This document shows, in pieces, positions 46,687 through 61,141 of a stretch of DNA of 64,000 nt; position 1 is the stretch's first letter, and every line of letters starts with the position of its first letter. The position numbers were made by a program, and so were the translations under genes. This DNA is from Streptomyces sp. NBC_00510 (lineage in GTDB: Bacteria > Actinomycetota > Actinomycetes > Streptomycetales > Streptomycetaceae): contig CP107851.1 in the NCBI GenBank assembly GCA_036013505.1, positions 3,286,001 through 3,350,000 of the forward strand, written 5' to 3'. The notes beneath the pieces are model-generated. The model saw nothing but the letters and a program-made list of their open reading frames with translations. It did not search any database and was not told where the DNA came from.

Positions 46687-47157
46687 CTAGACGTTCTCGG
46701 CCTGGAACATCCAGTGGTGCTTCTCGAGCTCGGCGGCGAGCCCGATCAGGATGTCCTGGCTCACCGGATCGGGCTTCTCCGTCGCCTCGATCCCCTGGCG
46801 CACCCGCCTGATCACGGCGTCCAGCGCCACGATCATGACCGAGACCACCTTCTCGTCCTTGATCCAGCCGTCCGGCACCTCGTCGATCCTGCTGCTCTTG
46901 GAGACCGTCCCCGCGCGCCCGTCCGGCGTCACCCCGATCGCGGCCGCCCGCTCCGCGACGGTGTCGGCGTAGGTCCGCGCGGTGGTCACCACGTCGTCGA
47001 GCTGGAGGTGGACCGACCGGAACCGCGCCCCGACCACGTTCCAGTGCACCTGCTTGGCCACGAGCGACAGGTCGATGAGATCGCTGAGGGTGTGCTGCAG
47101 GGCCTCACCGACGGTCTTGCGGTCGGCCTCGGGCAGCGTGCTCTTCACGATGGTCAT
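46687..47157 (-). CDS. dps: Dps-family ferritin-like protein
   Basis: 156-residue dodecameric iron-storage and DNA-protecting protein. The inter-subunit ferroxidase residues are seen in LVAKQVHWNVVGARFRSVHLQ and TARTYADTVAERAAAIG (His, Asp/Glu set). No long Lys-rich tail is present, so nucleoid binding, if any, must use another surface. GAGGAG precedes the ATG at 47157. Upstream lies the clgR terminator, so it has its own promoter. Confidence 0.9.
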   Translation of the reverse strand: MTIVKSTLPEADRKTVGEALQHTLSDLIDLSLVAKQVHWNVVGARFRSVHLQLDDVVTTARTYADTVAERAAAIGVTPDGRAGTVSKSSRIDEVPDGWIKDEKVVSVMIVALDAVIRRVRQGIEATEKPDPVSQDILIGLAAELEKHHWMFQAENV

Positions 47158-47260
47158 GCTGCTCCTCCTCGGGAATTGCCTGGCGCCGCAGGGCCACCTC
47201 CACGGCGGCCCCGCCTCATGAGCGCCTTCCCCGGATCCGCGGATCACACGCGGGCACGCC

Positions 47261-47295
47261 GTGGCCCCGGCCGGTTGCCCACCGGCCGGGGCCAC
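47261..47295 (-). terminator. Strong terminator hairpin after clgR
   Basis: GTGGCCCCGGCCGG and its exact inverse CCGGCCGGGGCCAC (14-bp perfect stem) enclose a 7-nt loop (TGGGCAA on the minus strand). It begins 24 bp after the clgR stop and separates clgR from dps. Confidence 0.85.
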
Positions 47296-47318
47296 GGTTC
47301 GGAACTGCTTGGTGTCGC

Positions 47319-47702
47319 TCAGGCCGCGACGACGTCCACGGCCTCGGTGGGCGCCTTCGGCGCCTTGATGGTGACCCGCTCGTCCGGACCGGACGGTACG
47401 GACGGAACCGCGCCCAGCAGCGGCCGCATAGGCGCGGCTGCCGACCCGACAGCAGCCGACTCGGCGAGTTCGGCAAGCGCCAGATCGTCGCTGACCTCCC
47501 GCATCACCTCGGACATCGGGACGTCCAAGGCGTCACAGATCGCGGAGAGCAGTTCGGAGGAAGCCTCCTTCTGCCCTCGTTCGACCTCCGACAGATAGCC
47601 CAGGGAGACCCGGGCGGATGAGGAGACCTCACGCAGGGTGCGGCCCTGACGCTGGCGCTGCCGACGCAGCACGTCACCGAGCAGGCGACGGAGCAGAATC
47701 AT
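47319..47702 (-). CDS. clgR: Clp gene regulator ClgR (XRE-type)
   Basis: 127-residue transcription factor with an N-terminal helix-turn-helix ([22 protein letters not shown], shown in part as [18 protein letters not shown]) and the ClgR-typical [17 protein letters not shown]. The C-terminus is Ala/Val-rich and ends VDVVAA; in Streptomyces a C-terminal di-Ala makes ClgR a Clp substrate, and AA is seen here. ClgR activates clpP1/clpC and lon-type genes. The ATG at 47702 follows GGAGGGAG. It lies 94 bp after cinA. Confidence 0.88.
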   Translation of the reverse strand: MILLRRLLGDVLRRQRQRQGRTLREVSSSARVSLGYLSEVERGQKEASSELLSAICDALDVPMSEVMREVSDDLALAELAESAAVGSAAAPMRPLLGAVPSVPSGPDERVTIKAPKAPTEAVDVVAA

Positions 47703-47723
47703 CGGTGGCTCCCTCCTCGGACC

Positions 47724-47733
47724 GCGAATTCGC
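47724..47733. promoter_or_regulatory. Palindrome upstream of clgR
   Basis: GCGAATTCGC is a perfect 10-bp palindrome 22 bp before the clgR start, an unusual AT-centred site for this genome. It may be an autoregulatory site, but it does not clearly match the ClgR motif as I remember it. Confidence 0.35.
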
Positions 47734-47796
47734 AACCTTCTTGCCCCACCGTACCGCCTCCGACACCGGCCGTGCGGGGAGCGATGACGTGTTCAC

Positions 47797-48339
47797 TCAG
47801 GGCTGCAAACATCCCTTCCCCCCGCTGTCTTCCCTACCCTTCGCCGTCGGGGATTCGTCGGGTGTTCCCCCGCCCGTCAGAAGCGTCTGCTGCAAGAGGG
47901 TCAGAACGGCGTTCACGGTGGTGGTACGGATTTCGGCACGGTCGCCGTTCAACTGCAGTCTCTCGCACCACGAGCCGGTCGGCCCGGCGACCGCCACGTA
48001 GACCGTCCCGACCTGCTGTCCGTCCTGCGGGTCCGGGCCGGCGACTCCGGTGGTGGACAGCCCCCAGTCGGCGCGCAGCACGCGCCGCACGCCCTCCGCC
48101 ATCCCCCGCGCGACGTCGGGGTCGACGGCCCCGCGCTCGGCCAGCAGCGCGCCGTCCACGCCCAGCACGTCCCGCTTCAGTTCGGTGGCGTACGCGGTGA
48201 CCGAACCGCGGAAGGACCTGGAGGCGCCGGGCACCGAGGTCAGCTCGGCGGCGACCAGGCCGCCGGTCAGCGACTCGGCGACGGCGAGCCACTGCTGCCG
48301 CCCCTCCAGCAGCCCCAGCACCTCGGCGGCGACGTTCAC
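47797..48339 (-). CDS. cinA: CinA C-terminal family protein (nicotinamide-nucleotide amidase type)
   Basis: 180-residue PncC/CinA C-terminal-domain protein, which deamidates NMN to NaMN in NAD salvage. Motifs include LAVAESLTGGLVAAELTSVPGAS (first part LAVAESLTGGLVAAEL), GSVTAYATELK, LSTTGVAGPDPQDGQQVGTV and YVAVAG. The N-terminal COG1058 domain of full-length CinA is absent, which is usual in actinobacteria. Its GTG start overlaps the pgsA stop (GTGA), so it is translated from the rimO-pgsA-cinA transcript. Confidence 0.9.
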   Translation of the reverse strand: MNVAAEVLGLLEGRQQWLAVAESLTGGLVAAELTSVPGASRSFRGSVTAYATELKRDVLGVDGALLAERGAVDPDVARGMAEGVRRVLRADWGLSTTGVAGPDPQDGQQVGTVYVAVAGPTGSWCERLQLNGDRAEIRTTTVNAVLTLLQQTLLTGGGTPDESPTAKGREDSGGKGCLQP

Positions 48340-49073
48340 GCGCCCTGTCCCTGCTCCTCCGGGAACTCCAGCGGGACGTCCTCCGCGAGCGCCCCCTCCT
48401 CCTCGTCCGCCCCCTCGCGCGCCCGGCGCACGGCGGCCGCGCGCTGCGCGGCCAGTCCGGCCCGGCGCATGACGACGGCCTGGCGCACGTAGTCCAGGCC
48501 CGTCACCACGGTCAGCACCACCGCGGCGCCCATCAGCACCGCCCGCAGCGTCGCCAGCGGCCCGGTGAGGATCAGGATGTACATGCCGACGGCGACGCCC
48601 TGGGTGAGCGTCTTCAGCTTGCCGCCCCGGCTGGCCGGGATCACTCCCCAGCGGATCACCCAGAACCGCATCAGCGTGATGCCCAGCTCGCGGAAGAGGA
48701 TCACCGCGGTGACCCACCAGGGCAGGTCCCCGAGGGCCGAGAGGCCGATCAGCGCCGCGCCCATGATCGCCTTGTCGGCGATCGGGTCGGCGATCTTGCC
48801 GAAGTCGGTGACCAGCCCGTAGCGCCGGGCCAGCTCGCCGTCGAAGAGATCGGTGATCATCGCGATGGCGAACGCCGCCCACGCGAAGGAGCGCCACGCC
48901 GGGTCGTGCCCGTCGTCGTGCACGAGCAGCATGACGAAGCCCGGCACCAGGAGCAGCCGCACCATCGTCAGGACGTTGGCGATGTTCCACAACGAAGGCC
49001 GCCGGACCGCGGCCGCCGGGGCGGCGGGTGCGGACCGGTGATTGCCGGCGGCGGACGCCGGGACTCCCGTCAT
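48336..49073 (-). CDS. pgsA: CDP-diacylglycerol-glycerol-3-phosphate 3-phosphatidyltransferase
   Basis: 245-residue membrane enzyme that makes phosphatidylglycerol phosphate. The CDP-alcohol phosphotransferase signature is complete: [19 protein letters not shown] followed by IADPIAD, with all Asp residues. There are about five membrane helices. The C-terminal 45 residues are charged ([18 protein letters not shown]) and variable. The ATG overlaps the rimO stop (ATGA). Confidence 0.92.
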   Translation of the reverse strand: MTGVPASAAGNHRSAPAAPAAAVRRPSLWNIANVLTMVRLLLVPGFVMLLVHDDGHDPAWRSFAWAAFAIAMITDLFDGELARRYGLVTDFGKIADPIADKAIMGAALIGLSALGDLPWWVTAVILFRELGITLMRFWVIRWGVIPASRGGKLKTLTQGVAVGMYILILTGPLATLRAVLMGAAVVLTVVTGLDYVRQAVVMRRAGLAAQRAAAVRRAREGADEEEGALAEDVPLEFPEEQGQGA

Positions 49074-50554
49074 CTGCGCGCCTCCTGCGTCGTGCCAAGC
49101 GGCTCCGCGACGAGGTCGACGCCTTCGGTGTCCACCACCTTCGCCGCGACGAACGATCCGGGCACCAGGCCCGCGTGGGAGGTCAGGACGACCTGGCCGT
49201 CGGTCTCCGGCGCCTGGTGGGCACCGCGGCCGACCGCCCCCTCCTCCTCGTCGACGGAGTCGACCAGCACCTGCACCGTCGAGCCCAGCCGCTCCTCGGA
49301 ACGCTGCGCGGTCAGCTCCTCGGCCAGCCGCGAGACCCGGGCCAGCCGCTCGGCGACGACGTCCTCGTCGAGCTTGCCGTCGTAACCGGCCGCCTCGGTG
49401 CCCTCCTCGTCGGAGTAGCCGAAGACGCCGATGGCGTCGAGCCGGGCGGCGCCCAGGAAGCGCTCCAGCTCCTCCAGGTCCGCCTCCGACTCGCCCGGGA
49501 AACCGACGATGAAGTTGGAGCGGACCCCGGCCTCCGGCGCCTTCGAGCGGATGGTGTCCAGCAGCTCCAGGAAGCGCTCGGTGTCGCCGAAGCGGCGCAT
49601 CGCGCGCAGCACCCCGGGTGCGGAGTGCTGGAAGGACAGGTCGAAGTAGGGCGCGACCTTCGGCGTCGAGGTCAGTACGTCGATCAGGCCCGGGCGCATC
49701 TCGGCGGGCTGCAGGTAGCTGACCCGGATCCGCTCGATGCCGTCGACGTCGGCCAGTTCCGGCAGCAGCGTCTCCAGCAGCCGGATGTCACCGAGGTCCT
49801 TGCCGTACGAGGTGTTGTTCTCGCTGACCAGCATGACCTCCTTGACGCCCTGCTCGGCCAGCCAGCGCGTCTCGCCGAGCACGTCCGAGGGGCGGCGGGA
49901 GATGAAGGAGCCCCGGAAGGACGGGATGGCGCAGAAGGAGCAGCGGCGGTCGCAGCCGGAGGCCAGCTTCACCGAGGCGACCGGGCTGCTGTCCAGGCGG
50001 CGGCGGAGCGGTGCGCGCGGCCCGGAGGCGGGCGCGACGCCCTCGGGCAGGTCCGCGGGGGCGGGGACCGGCTCCGTGGCGCCCTGCGCGTGGCCGGGCA
50101 GCGCGACCTCGCTCACGGCCTGCCGGGCGGCCGGGCTGACCGGGAGCAGCTTGCGGCGGTCGCGCGGGGTGTGGGAGGCGTGGACGCCGCCGGAGAGGAT
50201 CGTCTGCAGGCGGTCGGAGATGTTCGCGTAGTCGTCGAAGCCGAGCACCCCGTCCGCCTCGGGCAGGGCCTCGGCCAGCTCCTTCCCGTAGCGCTCGGCC
50301 ATGCAGCCGACCGCGACGACGGCCTGGGTGCGGCCGTGGCCCTTGAGGTCGTTGGCCTCCAGCAGGGCGTCGACGGAGTCCTTCTTGGCGGCCTCGACGA
50401 AGCCACAGGTGTTCACGACGGCCACGTCGGCGGCGGCGGCGTCCTCGACGAGCTGCCACCCGTCCGCCGCCAGCCGGCCGGCGAGCTCCTCGGAATCCAC
50501 CTCGTTACGGGCGCAGCCGAGCGTGACAAGAGCGACGGTACGGGGTTCGGACAT
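49070..50554 (-). CDS. rimO: Ribosomal protein S12 methylthiotransferase RimO
   Basis: 494-residue radical-SAM enzyme that methylthiolates Asp of ribosomal protein S12. The N-terminal cluster domain has Cys residues in [32 protein letters not shown] and [10 protein letters not shown]. The radical-SAM CxxxCxxC is CDRRCSFC, and the C-terminal TRAM domain follows. A Pro/Ala-rich insert precedes the radical-SAM domain. It is the first gene of the overlapping rimO-pgsA-cinA set. Confidence 0.94.
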   Translation of the reverse strand: MSEPRTVALVTLGCARNEVDSEELAGRLAADGWQLVEDAAAADVAVVNTCGFVEAAKKDSVDALLEANDLKGHGRTQAVVAVGCMAERYGKELAEALPEADGVLGFDDYANISDRLQTILSGGVHASHTPRDRRKLLPVSPAARQAVSEVALPGHAQGATEPVPAPADLPEGVAPASGPRAPLRRRLDSSPVASVKLASGCDRRCSFCAIPSFRGSFISRRPSDVLGETRWLAEQGVKEVMLVSENNTSYGKDLGDIRLLETLLPELADVDGIERIRVSYLQPAEMRPGLIDVLTSTPKVAPYFDLSFQHSAPGVLRAMRRFGDTERFLELLDTIRSKAPEAGVRSNFIVGFPGESEADLEELERFLGAARLDAIGVFGYSDEEGTEAAGYDGKLDEDVVAERLARVSRLAEELTAQRSEERLGSTVQVLVDSVDEEEGAVGRGAHQAPETDGQVVLTSHAGLVPGSFVAAKVVDTEGVDLVAEPLGTTQEARR

Positions 50555-50595
50555 AGGCTCAGCCTACTTTGTCCCCGACGGGGCTCCGACGCGCA

Positions 50596-50638
50596 GCGGC
50601 GCCCGGCGCCGGGACGGGTGTCCCGCGCCGGGCGCCGC
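50596..50638. terminator. Long GC hairpin between the RodZ-like gene and rimO
   Basis: A near-perfect 19-bp stem with a single 1-nt bulge and a GGGT loop lies 30 bp after the stop of the HTH membrane-protein gene. It is one of the strongest hairpins in the window and probably ends that transcript before rimO. Confidence 0.8.
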
Positions 50639-50668
50639 GGTGTCCGTGCGCGCCCGTGGAACCGGGCG

Positions 50669-51469
50669 TCACCCTGCTTCCGGGTCGCCGGGGGTGAAGG
50701 TGAGGCGCTGGACCTGACCGGGGTCGCCCGCAGGTCCGAGGTCCTTGCCGTTGACGAAGAGGTCGACCGCGCCCGCGTTGCCGATGATGAGGTTGATCTT
50801 GCTCTTGTCGGTGAAGGTCTTGGAGTCGCCCGGCTCCAGACTGCCCTGGTAGAGCTGCCTTCCGTTGCCGTCCACCGCCTGGATCCAGCTCTTGTCGTTC
50901 CGGGCGGTGAGCTTGACGGTGACCTTGTCGGCCGGCGCCGCGGCGATCGCGCTGTCGGACTCCTCGGGCCTCGGTGCGGAGCTCGTGGGGTTGCCGGACG
51001 GCTTCGCCTCCGGGCTCGCCGCACTCGGCTTGCCCGCCACCGGCTCCTTGCCGCCGTCCTCGCCACCGCTGAACAGGGTGAACCCGACGAAACCGATGAC
51101 GGCGACGATCGCCGCGACCATCGCGGCGGTCCAGTTGGGGCGGCGCGGCTCGGACCTCATCCGCTCCGCCTCGTACAGCGGCGCCACCGGGGTCGGGGCG
51201 GGCGCACTGCCGTGCTCCGCCGAGAACTGCTCGATCAGGGCCTCGGGATCGAGACCCACGGCGCGCGCGAGCGCCCGGATGTGGCCGCGGGCGTACACGT
51301 CGCCGCCGCAGCGGGAGAAATCGTCCTGCTCGATCGCGTGCACGATGGGCGGGCGCACACGCGTTGTGGTACTGACCTCGTCGACGGTCAGACCCGCGGC
51401 GATGCGGGCCTGGGCGAGGGCGCGACCGACCGAGAGCCGGTCGTCGGGGGGCGGGTTGCCGATGGACAC
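50669..51469 (-). CDS. RodZ-like membrane protein with cytoplasmic HTH
   Basis: 266-residue protein with an N-terminal HTH_25 domain (LAQARIAAGLTVDEVSTTTR, VHAIEQDDFSRCGGDVYARG) as in RodZ. One membrane helix (AAMVAAIVAVIGFVGFTLFS) and a Pro/Ser/Ala-rich linker follow, then a C-terminal DUF4115-like beta domain (VTVKLTARNDKSWIQAVDGN). RodZ links the cytoskeleton to wall growth in rods; here a developmental or cell-envelope role is inferred. The GTG at 51469 has AAAGG upstream and a promoter-like TAGACT 41 bp away. It lies downstream of ftsK on the same strand. Confidence 0.82.
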   Translation of the reverse strand: MSIGNPPPDDRLSVGRALAQARIAAGLTVDEVSTTTRVRPPIVHAIEQDDFSRCGGDVYARGHIRALARAVGLDPEALIEQFSAEHGSAPAPTPVAPLYEAERMRSEPRRPNWTAAMVAAIVAVIGFVGFTLFSGGEDGGKEPVAGKPSAASPEAKPSGNPTSSAPRPEESDSAIAAAPADKVTVKLTARNDKSWIQAVDGNGRQLYQGSLEPGDSKTFTDKSKINLIIGNAGAVDLFVNGKDLGPAGDPGQVQRLTFTPGDPEAG

Positions 51470-51509
51470 GGGGGCGCCTTTCGAGCGTGCAGCCACCTGC
51501 TGGAGACTC

Positions 51510-51540
51510 AGTCTAGGGGGGTGTGCAAAAGGACGGGCAA
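51510..51540 (-). promoter_or_regulatory. Promoter of the RodZ-like gene
   Basis: On the minus strand TTGCCC (51540-51535) and TAGACT (51515-51510) are separated by 19 bp, and the start codon is 41 bp downstream. The -10 element is a good streptomycete match; the spacer is slightly long. Confidence 0.5.
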
Positions 51541-51689
51541 GCGGGCGGGCGTTGTTTGTCCGCCATCAGGATTGCCGTCTTTCCCGGCGCCGATGACAGT
51601 CGGCCATACGCCTTCCCCCTGCACTAACTTGACGTACGGGCGGGAGCAACGGTTGCGTCCAACCCACTTACGAGTGAGCCACGGAATGG

Positions 51690-54326
51690 CTACGAACCGG
51701 CCTCGCCCCGGAGCAGGGCGAGCACTCCGTCCATCTCGTCCGGCTTGACCAGTACGTCACGGGCCTTCGACCCCTCGCTGGGGCCGACGATCCCGCGCGA
51801 TTCCATCAGGTCCATGAGCCTGCCCGCTTTCGCGAAGCCGACACGCAGTTTCCGCTGGAGCATCGAAGTCGAGCCGAACTGCGTGGAGACGACCAGTTCC
51901 GCGGCCTGGCACAACAGGTCCAGGTCGTCGCCGATCTCCTCGTCGATCTCCTTCTTCGGGCCCGAGCCGACGACCACGTCGTCACGGTAGGCGGGGGTCA
52001 ACTGCGCCTTGCAGTGGGCGACGACGGCCTGGATCTCGTCCTCGGTGACGAAGGCGCCCTGCATGCGGACCGGCTTGTTCGCGCCCATCGGCAGGAACAG
52101 CCCGTCACCCTTTCCGATCAGCTTCTCGGCGCCGGCCTGGTCGAGGATGACCCGGCTGTCGGCGAGCGAGGAGGTCGCGAAGGCCAGCCTGGACGGCACG
52201 TTGGCCTTGATGAGACCCGTGACGACGTCGACGCTGGGCCGCTGGGTGGCCAGCACGAGGTGGATGCCGGCAGCCCGGGCGAGCTGGGTGATGCGGACGA
52301 TCGCGTCCTCGACGTCCCGCGGCGCGACCATCATCAGGTCGGCCAGCTCGTCCACGATCACCAGCAGGTAGGGGTAGGGCGCGAGCTCCCGCTCGCTGCC
52401 CTCCGGCGGCTTCACCTTGCCCGAACGCACCGCCGCGTTGAAGTCGTCGATGTGCCGGAAGCCGTAGGCGGCGAGGTCGTCGTAACGCAGGTCCATCTCG
52501 CGCACGACCCACTGCAGCGCCTCGGCGGCCCGCTTGGGGTTGGTGATGATCGGGGTGATGAGGTGCGGGACGCCCTCGTACGCGGTCAGCTCGACGCGCT
52601 TGGGGTCGACCAGCACCATCCGCACCTCGTCGGGCGTGGCGCGCGCCAGGATCGAGGTGATCAGGCAGTTGATGCAGGAGGACTTGCCGGATCCGGTGGC
52701 GCCCGCGACGAGGATGTGCGGCATGCGCGCGAGGTTGGCCATGACGTAGCCGCCCTCGACGTCCTTGCCGAGGCCGACCGTCATCGGGTGCTCCTCGCCG
52801 GCGGCCTCCGCCGACCGCAGCACGTCGCCGAGGTTGACCATCTCCCGGTCGCTGTTGGGGATCTCGATGCCCACCGCCGACTTGCCGGGGATCGGGCTGA
52901 TGATCCGTACGTCCGGACTGGCCACGGCGTACGCGATGTTCTTGGCGAGGGCCGTGATCCGCTCGACCTTGACGGCCTGGCCGAGTTCCACCTCGTAACG
53001 GGTCACCGTCGGGCCGCGCGTGAAGCCGGTGACCCGTGCGTCCACCTTGAACTGCGAGAAGACGCTCGTCAGCGACTCGACCACGGCGTCGTTGGCTGCG
53101 CTGCGGGTGCGTCCTGGACCGCCGCGCTCCAACAGGTCCAGGGACGGCAGGCCGTAGGTCACGTCGCCGGACAACTGGAGCTGCTCGGCGCGCGGCGGCA
53201 GCGGCGGGCCCTGCTCGGGCGCCGCGCGCTTGGTGAGGTCGGGCACGGACCGGTCGGCGGTGTCCTCGGCGGCGGCCTCCCCGGTGTCCCGGGCCTGCGG
53301 CAGGGAGTGGCTGACGAGGTCCGCGACGACGGAGGAGCCGGGGACGCCGTAGGCGAGGGCGCCGTCGAGGTCGGCGGCCACGCCGTAGGCGAGGTCGACC
53401 GCGTCCAGTCCGTCGCTGGGCCTGAGATCGGGCAGTTCCGACCGCTCCTGGCGGCGCCTGGACCGGCGGCGCGACTTCTCCCCGCCGTCCTGCGGGGCGG
53501 TGTCCTCCTCCAGCAGGTCGCTGAACGGCACGGCGTCGTCCTCGGTCCCGGCGCTGCCCTGGTCCTCCACCAGGCCCAGCCGGATGCCGAGTTCGCGCAG
53601 CCGCCGGGGGATGGCGTTGACCGGCGTCGCGGTGGTGACCAGCAGCCCGAAGAAGGTGAGTAGCGCCAGCAGCGCGACCGCCAGCGGTGCGCCGACGGTG
53701 TAGTCGAGCGGCGCGGACGCCGCCCAGCCGATCAGGCCGCCCGCGTCGCGGATCGCGTCGGCGCCCTGCCCGCGGCCGGGGGAACCGCAGCCGATGTGCA
53801 CCAGGCCCAGTACACCGACGGTGAGGGTGGTCAGGCCGATGACGATGCGCCCGTTGGCGTCGGACTTCTGCGGGTGGCGCATCAGCCGCCAGACGACGGC
53901 ACCGACGAGGAACGGCACGAGCAGGTCCAGCCGCCCGAACAGCCCGGTGATCAGTATCTCGACCAGATCGCCCACCGGACCGCGCAGGTCCGACCAGGTG
54001 CCGGTGGCGACGACCAGCGCGAGGCCGAGCAGCAGCAGCGCCAGGCCGTCCTTGCGGTGCGCCGGGTCGAGCCCGCGCGCGCCGCGGCCGACGCCCCGGA
54101 AGAGGGCACCCACGGTGTGCGCCAGGCCGAGCCACACCGCTCGCGCGAGCCGGTAGACGCCGCCGGTCGGGGACGGCGCGGGCTTCGGCGCGGGTTTGGC
54201 CGCCGCCGCCTTGGCAGGCGGCTTCTTGGCCGCCGCCGTCTTCTTCGCGGGGGCCTTCTTCGTCGCGGGCTTGGCCGCAGGTTTGGCGGCAGCCTTCTTG
54301 GCGGTGCCGGACGTACGTGAGGCCAT
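51690..54326 (-). CDS. ftsK: DNA translocase FtsK/SpoIIIE
   Basis: 878-residue septal DNA pump. A Lys/Ala/Pro-rich, histone-H1-like N-terminal tail (about residues 1-55, e.g. KKAPAKKTAAAKKPPAKAAA) precedes four membrane helices. A linker and the motor follow, with Walker A VAGATGSGKSSCINCLI and Walker B LLVIVDELADLMMV, then a C-terminal gamma domain that reads DNA polarity (TSMLQRKLRVGFAKAGRLMD). The ATG at 54326 was chosen because the basic tail starts there; the frame to 54362 adds little. In Streptomyces FtsK clears chromosome arms from sporulation septa. The 220-bp gap downstream holds the RodZ-like promoter. Confidence 0.94.
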   Translation of the reverse strand: MASRTSGTAKKAAAKPAAKPATKKAPAKKTAAAKKPPAKAAAAKPAPKPAPSPTGGVYRLARAVWLGLAHTVGALFRGVGRGARGLDPAHRKDGLALLLLGLALVVATGTWSDLRGPVGDLVEILITGLFGRLDLLVPFLVGAVVWRLMRHPQKSDANGRIVIGLTTLTVGVLGLVHIGCGSPGRGQGADAIRDAGGLIGWAASAPLDYTVGAPLAVALLALLTFFGLLVTTATPVNAIPRRLRELGIRLGLVEDQGSAGTEDDAVPFSDLLEEDTAPQDGGEKSRRRSRRRQERSELPDLRPSDGLDAVDLAYGVAADLDGALAYGVPGSSVVADLVSHSLPQARDTGEAAAEDTADRSVPDLTKRAAPEQGPPLPPRAEQLQLSGDVTYGLPSLDLLERGGPGRTRSAANDAVVESLTSVFSQFKVDARVTGFTRGPTVTRYEVELGQAVKVERITALAKNIAYAVASPDVRIISPIPGKSAVGIEIPNSDREMVNLGDVLRSAEAAGEEHPMTVGLGKDVEGGYVMANLARMPHILVAGATGSGKSSCINCLITSILARATPDEVRMVLVDPKRVELTAYEGVPHLITPIITNPKRAAEALQWVVREMDLRYDDLAAYGFRHIDDFNAAVRSGKVKPPEGSERELAPYPYLLVIVDELADLMMVAPRDVEDAIVRITQLARAAGIHLVLATQRPSVDVVTGLIKANVPSRLAFATSSLADSRVILDQAGAEKLIGKGDGLFLPMGANKPVRMQGAFVTEDEIQAVVAHCKAQLTPAYRDDVVVGSGPKKEIDEEIGDDLDLLCQAAELVVSTQFGSTSMLQRKLRVGFAKAGRLMDLMESRGIVGPSEGSKARDVLVKPDEMDGVLALLRGEAGS

Positions 54327-54440
54327 GATGGTGAGGTTACCGTTCCGCCCCGCGCACGACACGCGTGGCCACGCATACCGCCATTCGTGTCGTGCCCCTG
54401 ATGCGCCATGGATGACACTGCATCAAGTGGCGCACACGCT

Positions 54441-55121
54441 TCACTCTTGCGGGGGAATCTTCTTGTCGCCGCCGCCCGTGCCCGGCTCCAGCGCGTCCAG
54501 CGCGCGGCGCAGTCCGGTCAGCTTCCGCTCCAGGTGGGCGGCCGTGGCCACCGCCGCCGCGTCCGCGGACTCGTCGAGCTGCTTGGACAGCGCCTCCGCC
54601 TGCTCCTCCACCGCGGCGAGCCGTGCGGAGAGCTCGGCGAGCAGGCCCACGGGCTCCTTGGCGCCGTTGCCGCCCTGCCGCGCGCCCTGTTCCAGCTGCA
54701 GCCGCAGCAGGGCGGCCTGCTCGCGCAGCTGGCAGTTCTTCATGTAGAGCTCGACGAAGACCGAGACCTTGGCGCGCAGCACCCACGGGTCGAAGGGCTT
54801 GGAGATGTAGTCCACCGCGCCGGCCGCGTAGCCGCGGAAGGTGTGGTGCGGCCCGTGGTTGATGGCGGTCAGGAAGATGATCGGGATGTCGCGGGTGCGC
54901 TCGCGCCGCTTGATGTGCGCCGCGGTCTCGAACCCGTCCATGCCCGGCATCTGGACGTCGAGCAGGATCACCGCGAAGTCGTCGGTCAGCAGCGCCTTGA
55001 GCGCTTCCTCCCCGGACGATGCCCGCACCAGGGTCTGATCGAGCGCGGAGAGGATGGCCTCCAGCGCCAGCAGATTCTCCGGCCGGTCATCGACCAGGAG
55101 GATCTTGGCCTTCTGCACCAT
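54441..55121 (-). CDS. osaB: Orphan response regulator OsaB
   Basis: 226-residue receiver-domain protein. Conserved residues are in ILLVDDRPENLLALEAIL, the phospho-acceptor Asp in AVILLDVQMPGMDGFE, Thr in IFLTAINHG and Lys in YISKPFDPWVLRAKV. The C-terminal 90 residues form a coiled coil (LRLQLEQGARQG, LSARLAAVEEQAEALSKQL) and not a DNA-binding domain. The ATG at 55121 follows GAGGAGGGC; in-frame upstream codons to 55346 are possible but poor. With osaA (258 bp upstream) it forms the osmoadaptation system known from S. coelicolor; the assignment rests on domain content and gene order. Confidence 0.85.
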   Translation of the reverse strand: MVQKAKILLVDDRPENLLALEAILSALDQTLVRASSGEEALKALLTDDFAVILLDVQMPGMDGFETAAHIKRRERTRDIPIIFLTAINHGPHHTFRGYAAGAVDYISKPFDPWVLRAKVSVFVELYMKNCQLREQAALLRLQLEQGARQGGNGAKEPVGLLAELSARLAAVEEQAEALSKQLDESADAAAVATAAHLERKLTGLRRALDALEPGTGGGDKKIPPQE

Positions 55122-55379
55122 GGCCCGCCCTCCTCGCCCCGGCACTGCACCGGTCGCCGCCCCCATGGACGACTCCTGAGTGCCGCCCGTCCTTGTGCCG
55201 GTCATGGTAGCCGCACCCCGCTGTCCGCCACACCCTGTCACCGCCATGTCACTGTGCACGTAGCAGAAACGCAAGCGGAGACCAGAAGGTTCCCAGAATC
55301 CCGCACTCTCACACCTCTTCACACACGCCGAGTCATGGACGTTCACCGTCCGTTGCCCGGCCGCTCACCCAACGTGGCG

Positions 55380-60857
<5,478 letters not shown>

Positions 60858-61141
60858 CGTGTCCCTCCCGGAGGGTCGACCGACCTGCAGGTGCCTCGTT
60901 CAGACATGACCAGTGTTTCACCATGCCCGGGCCCGGCCATAACAGTTCGGCAGCATCGCATATGACCGGCGTCATGATCGGGGCAGGAACACCCCCAACC
61001 GGCACACACGCGGTCGCCGGGGGTAAGTAACCTGGCATGCGGTTGCCCACCTTGGGCCGGGCGTACACCTCGAAGTGGGGGCCGGTGGTGACAGTACAGC
61101 GGACGACGAATGGTGACGTCCCGGGACAAACAAGGAGATCT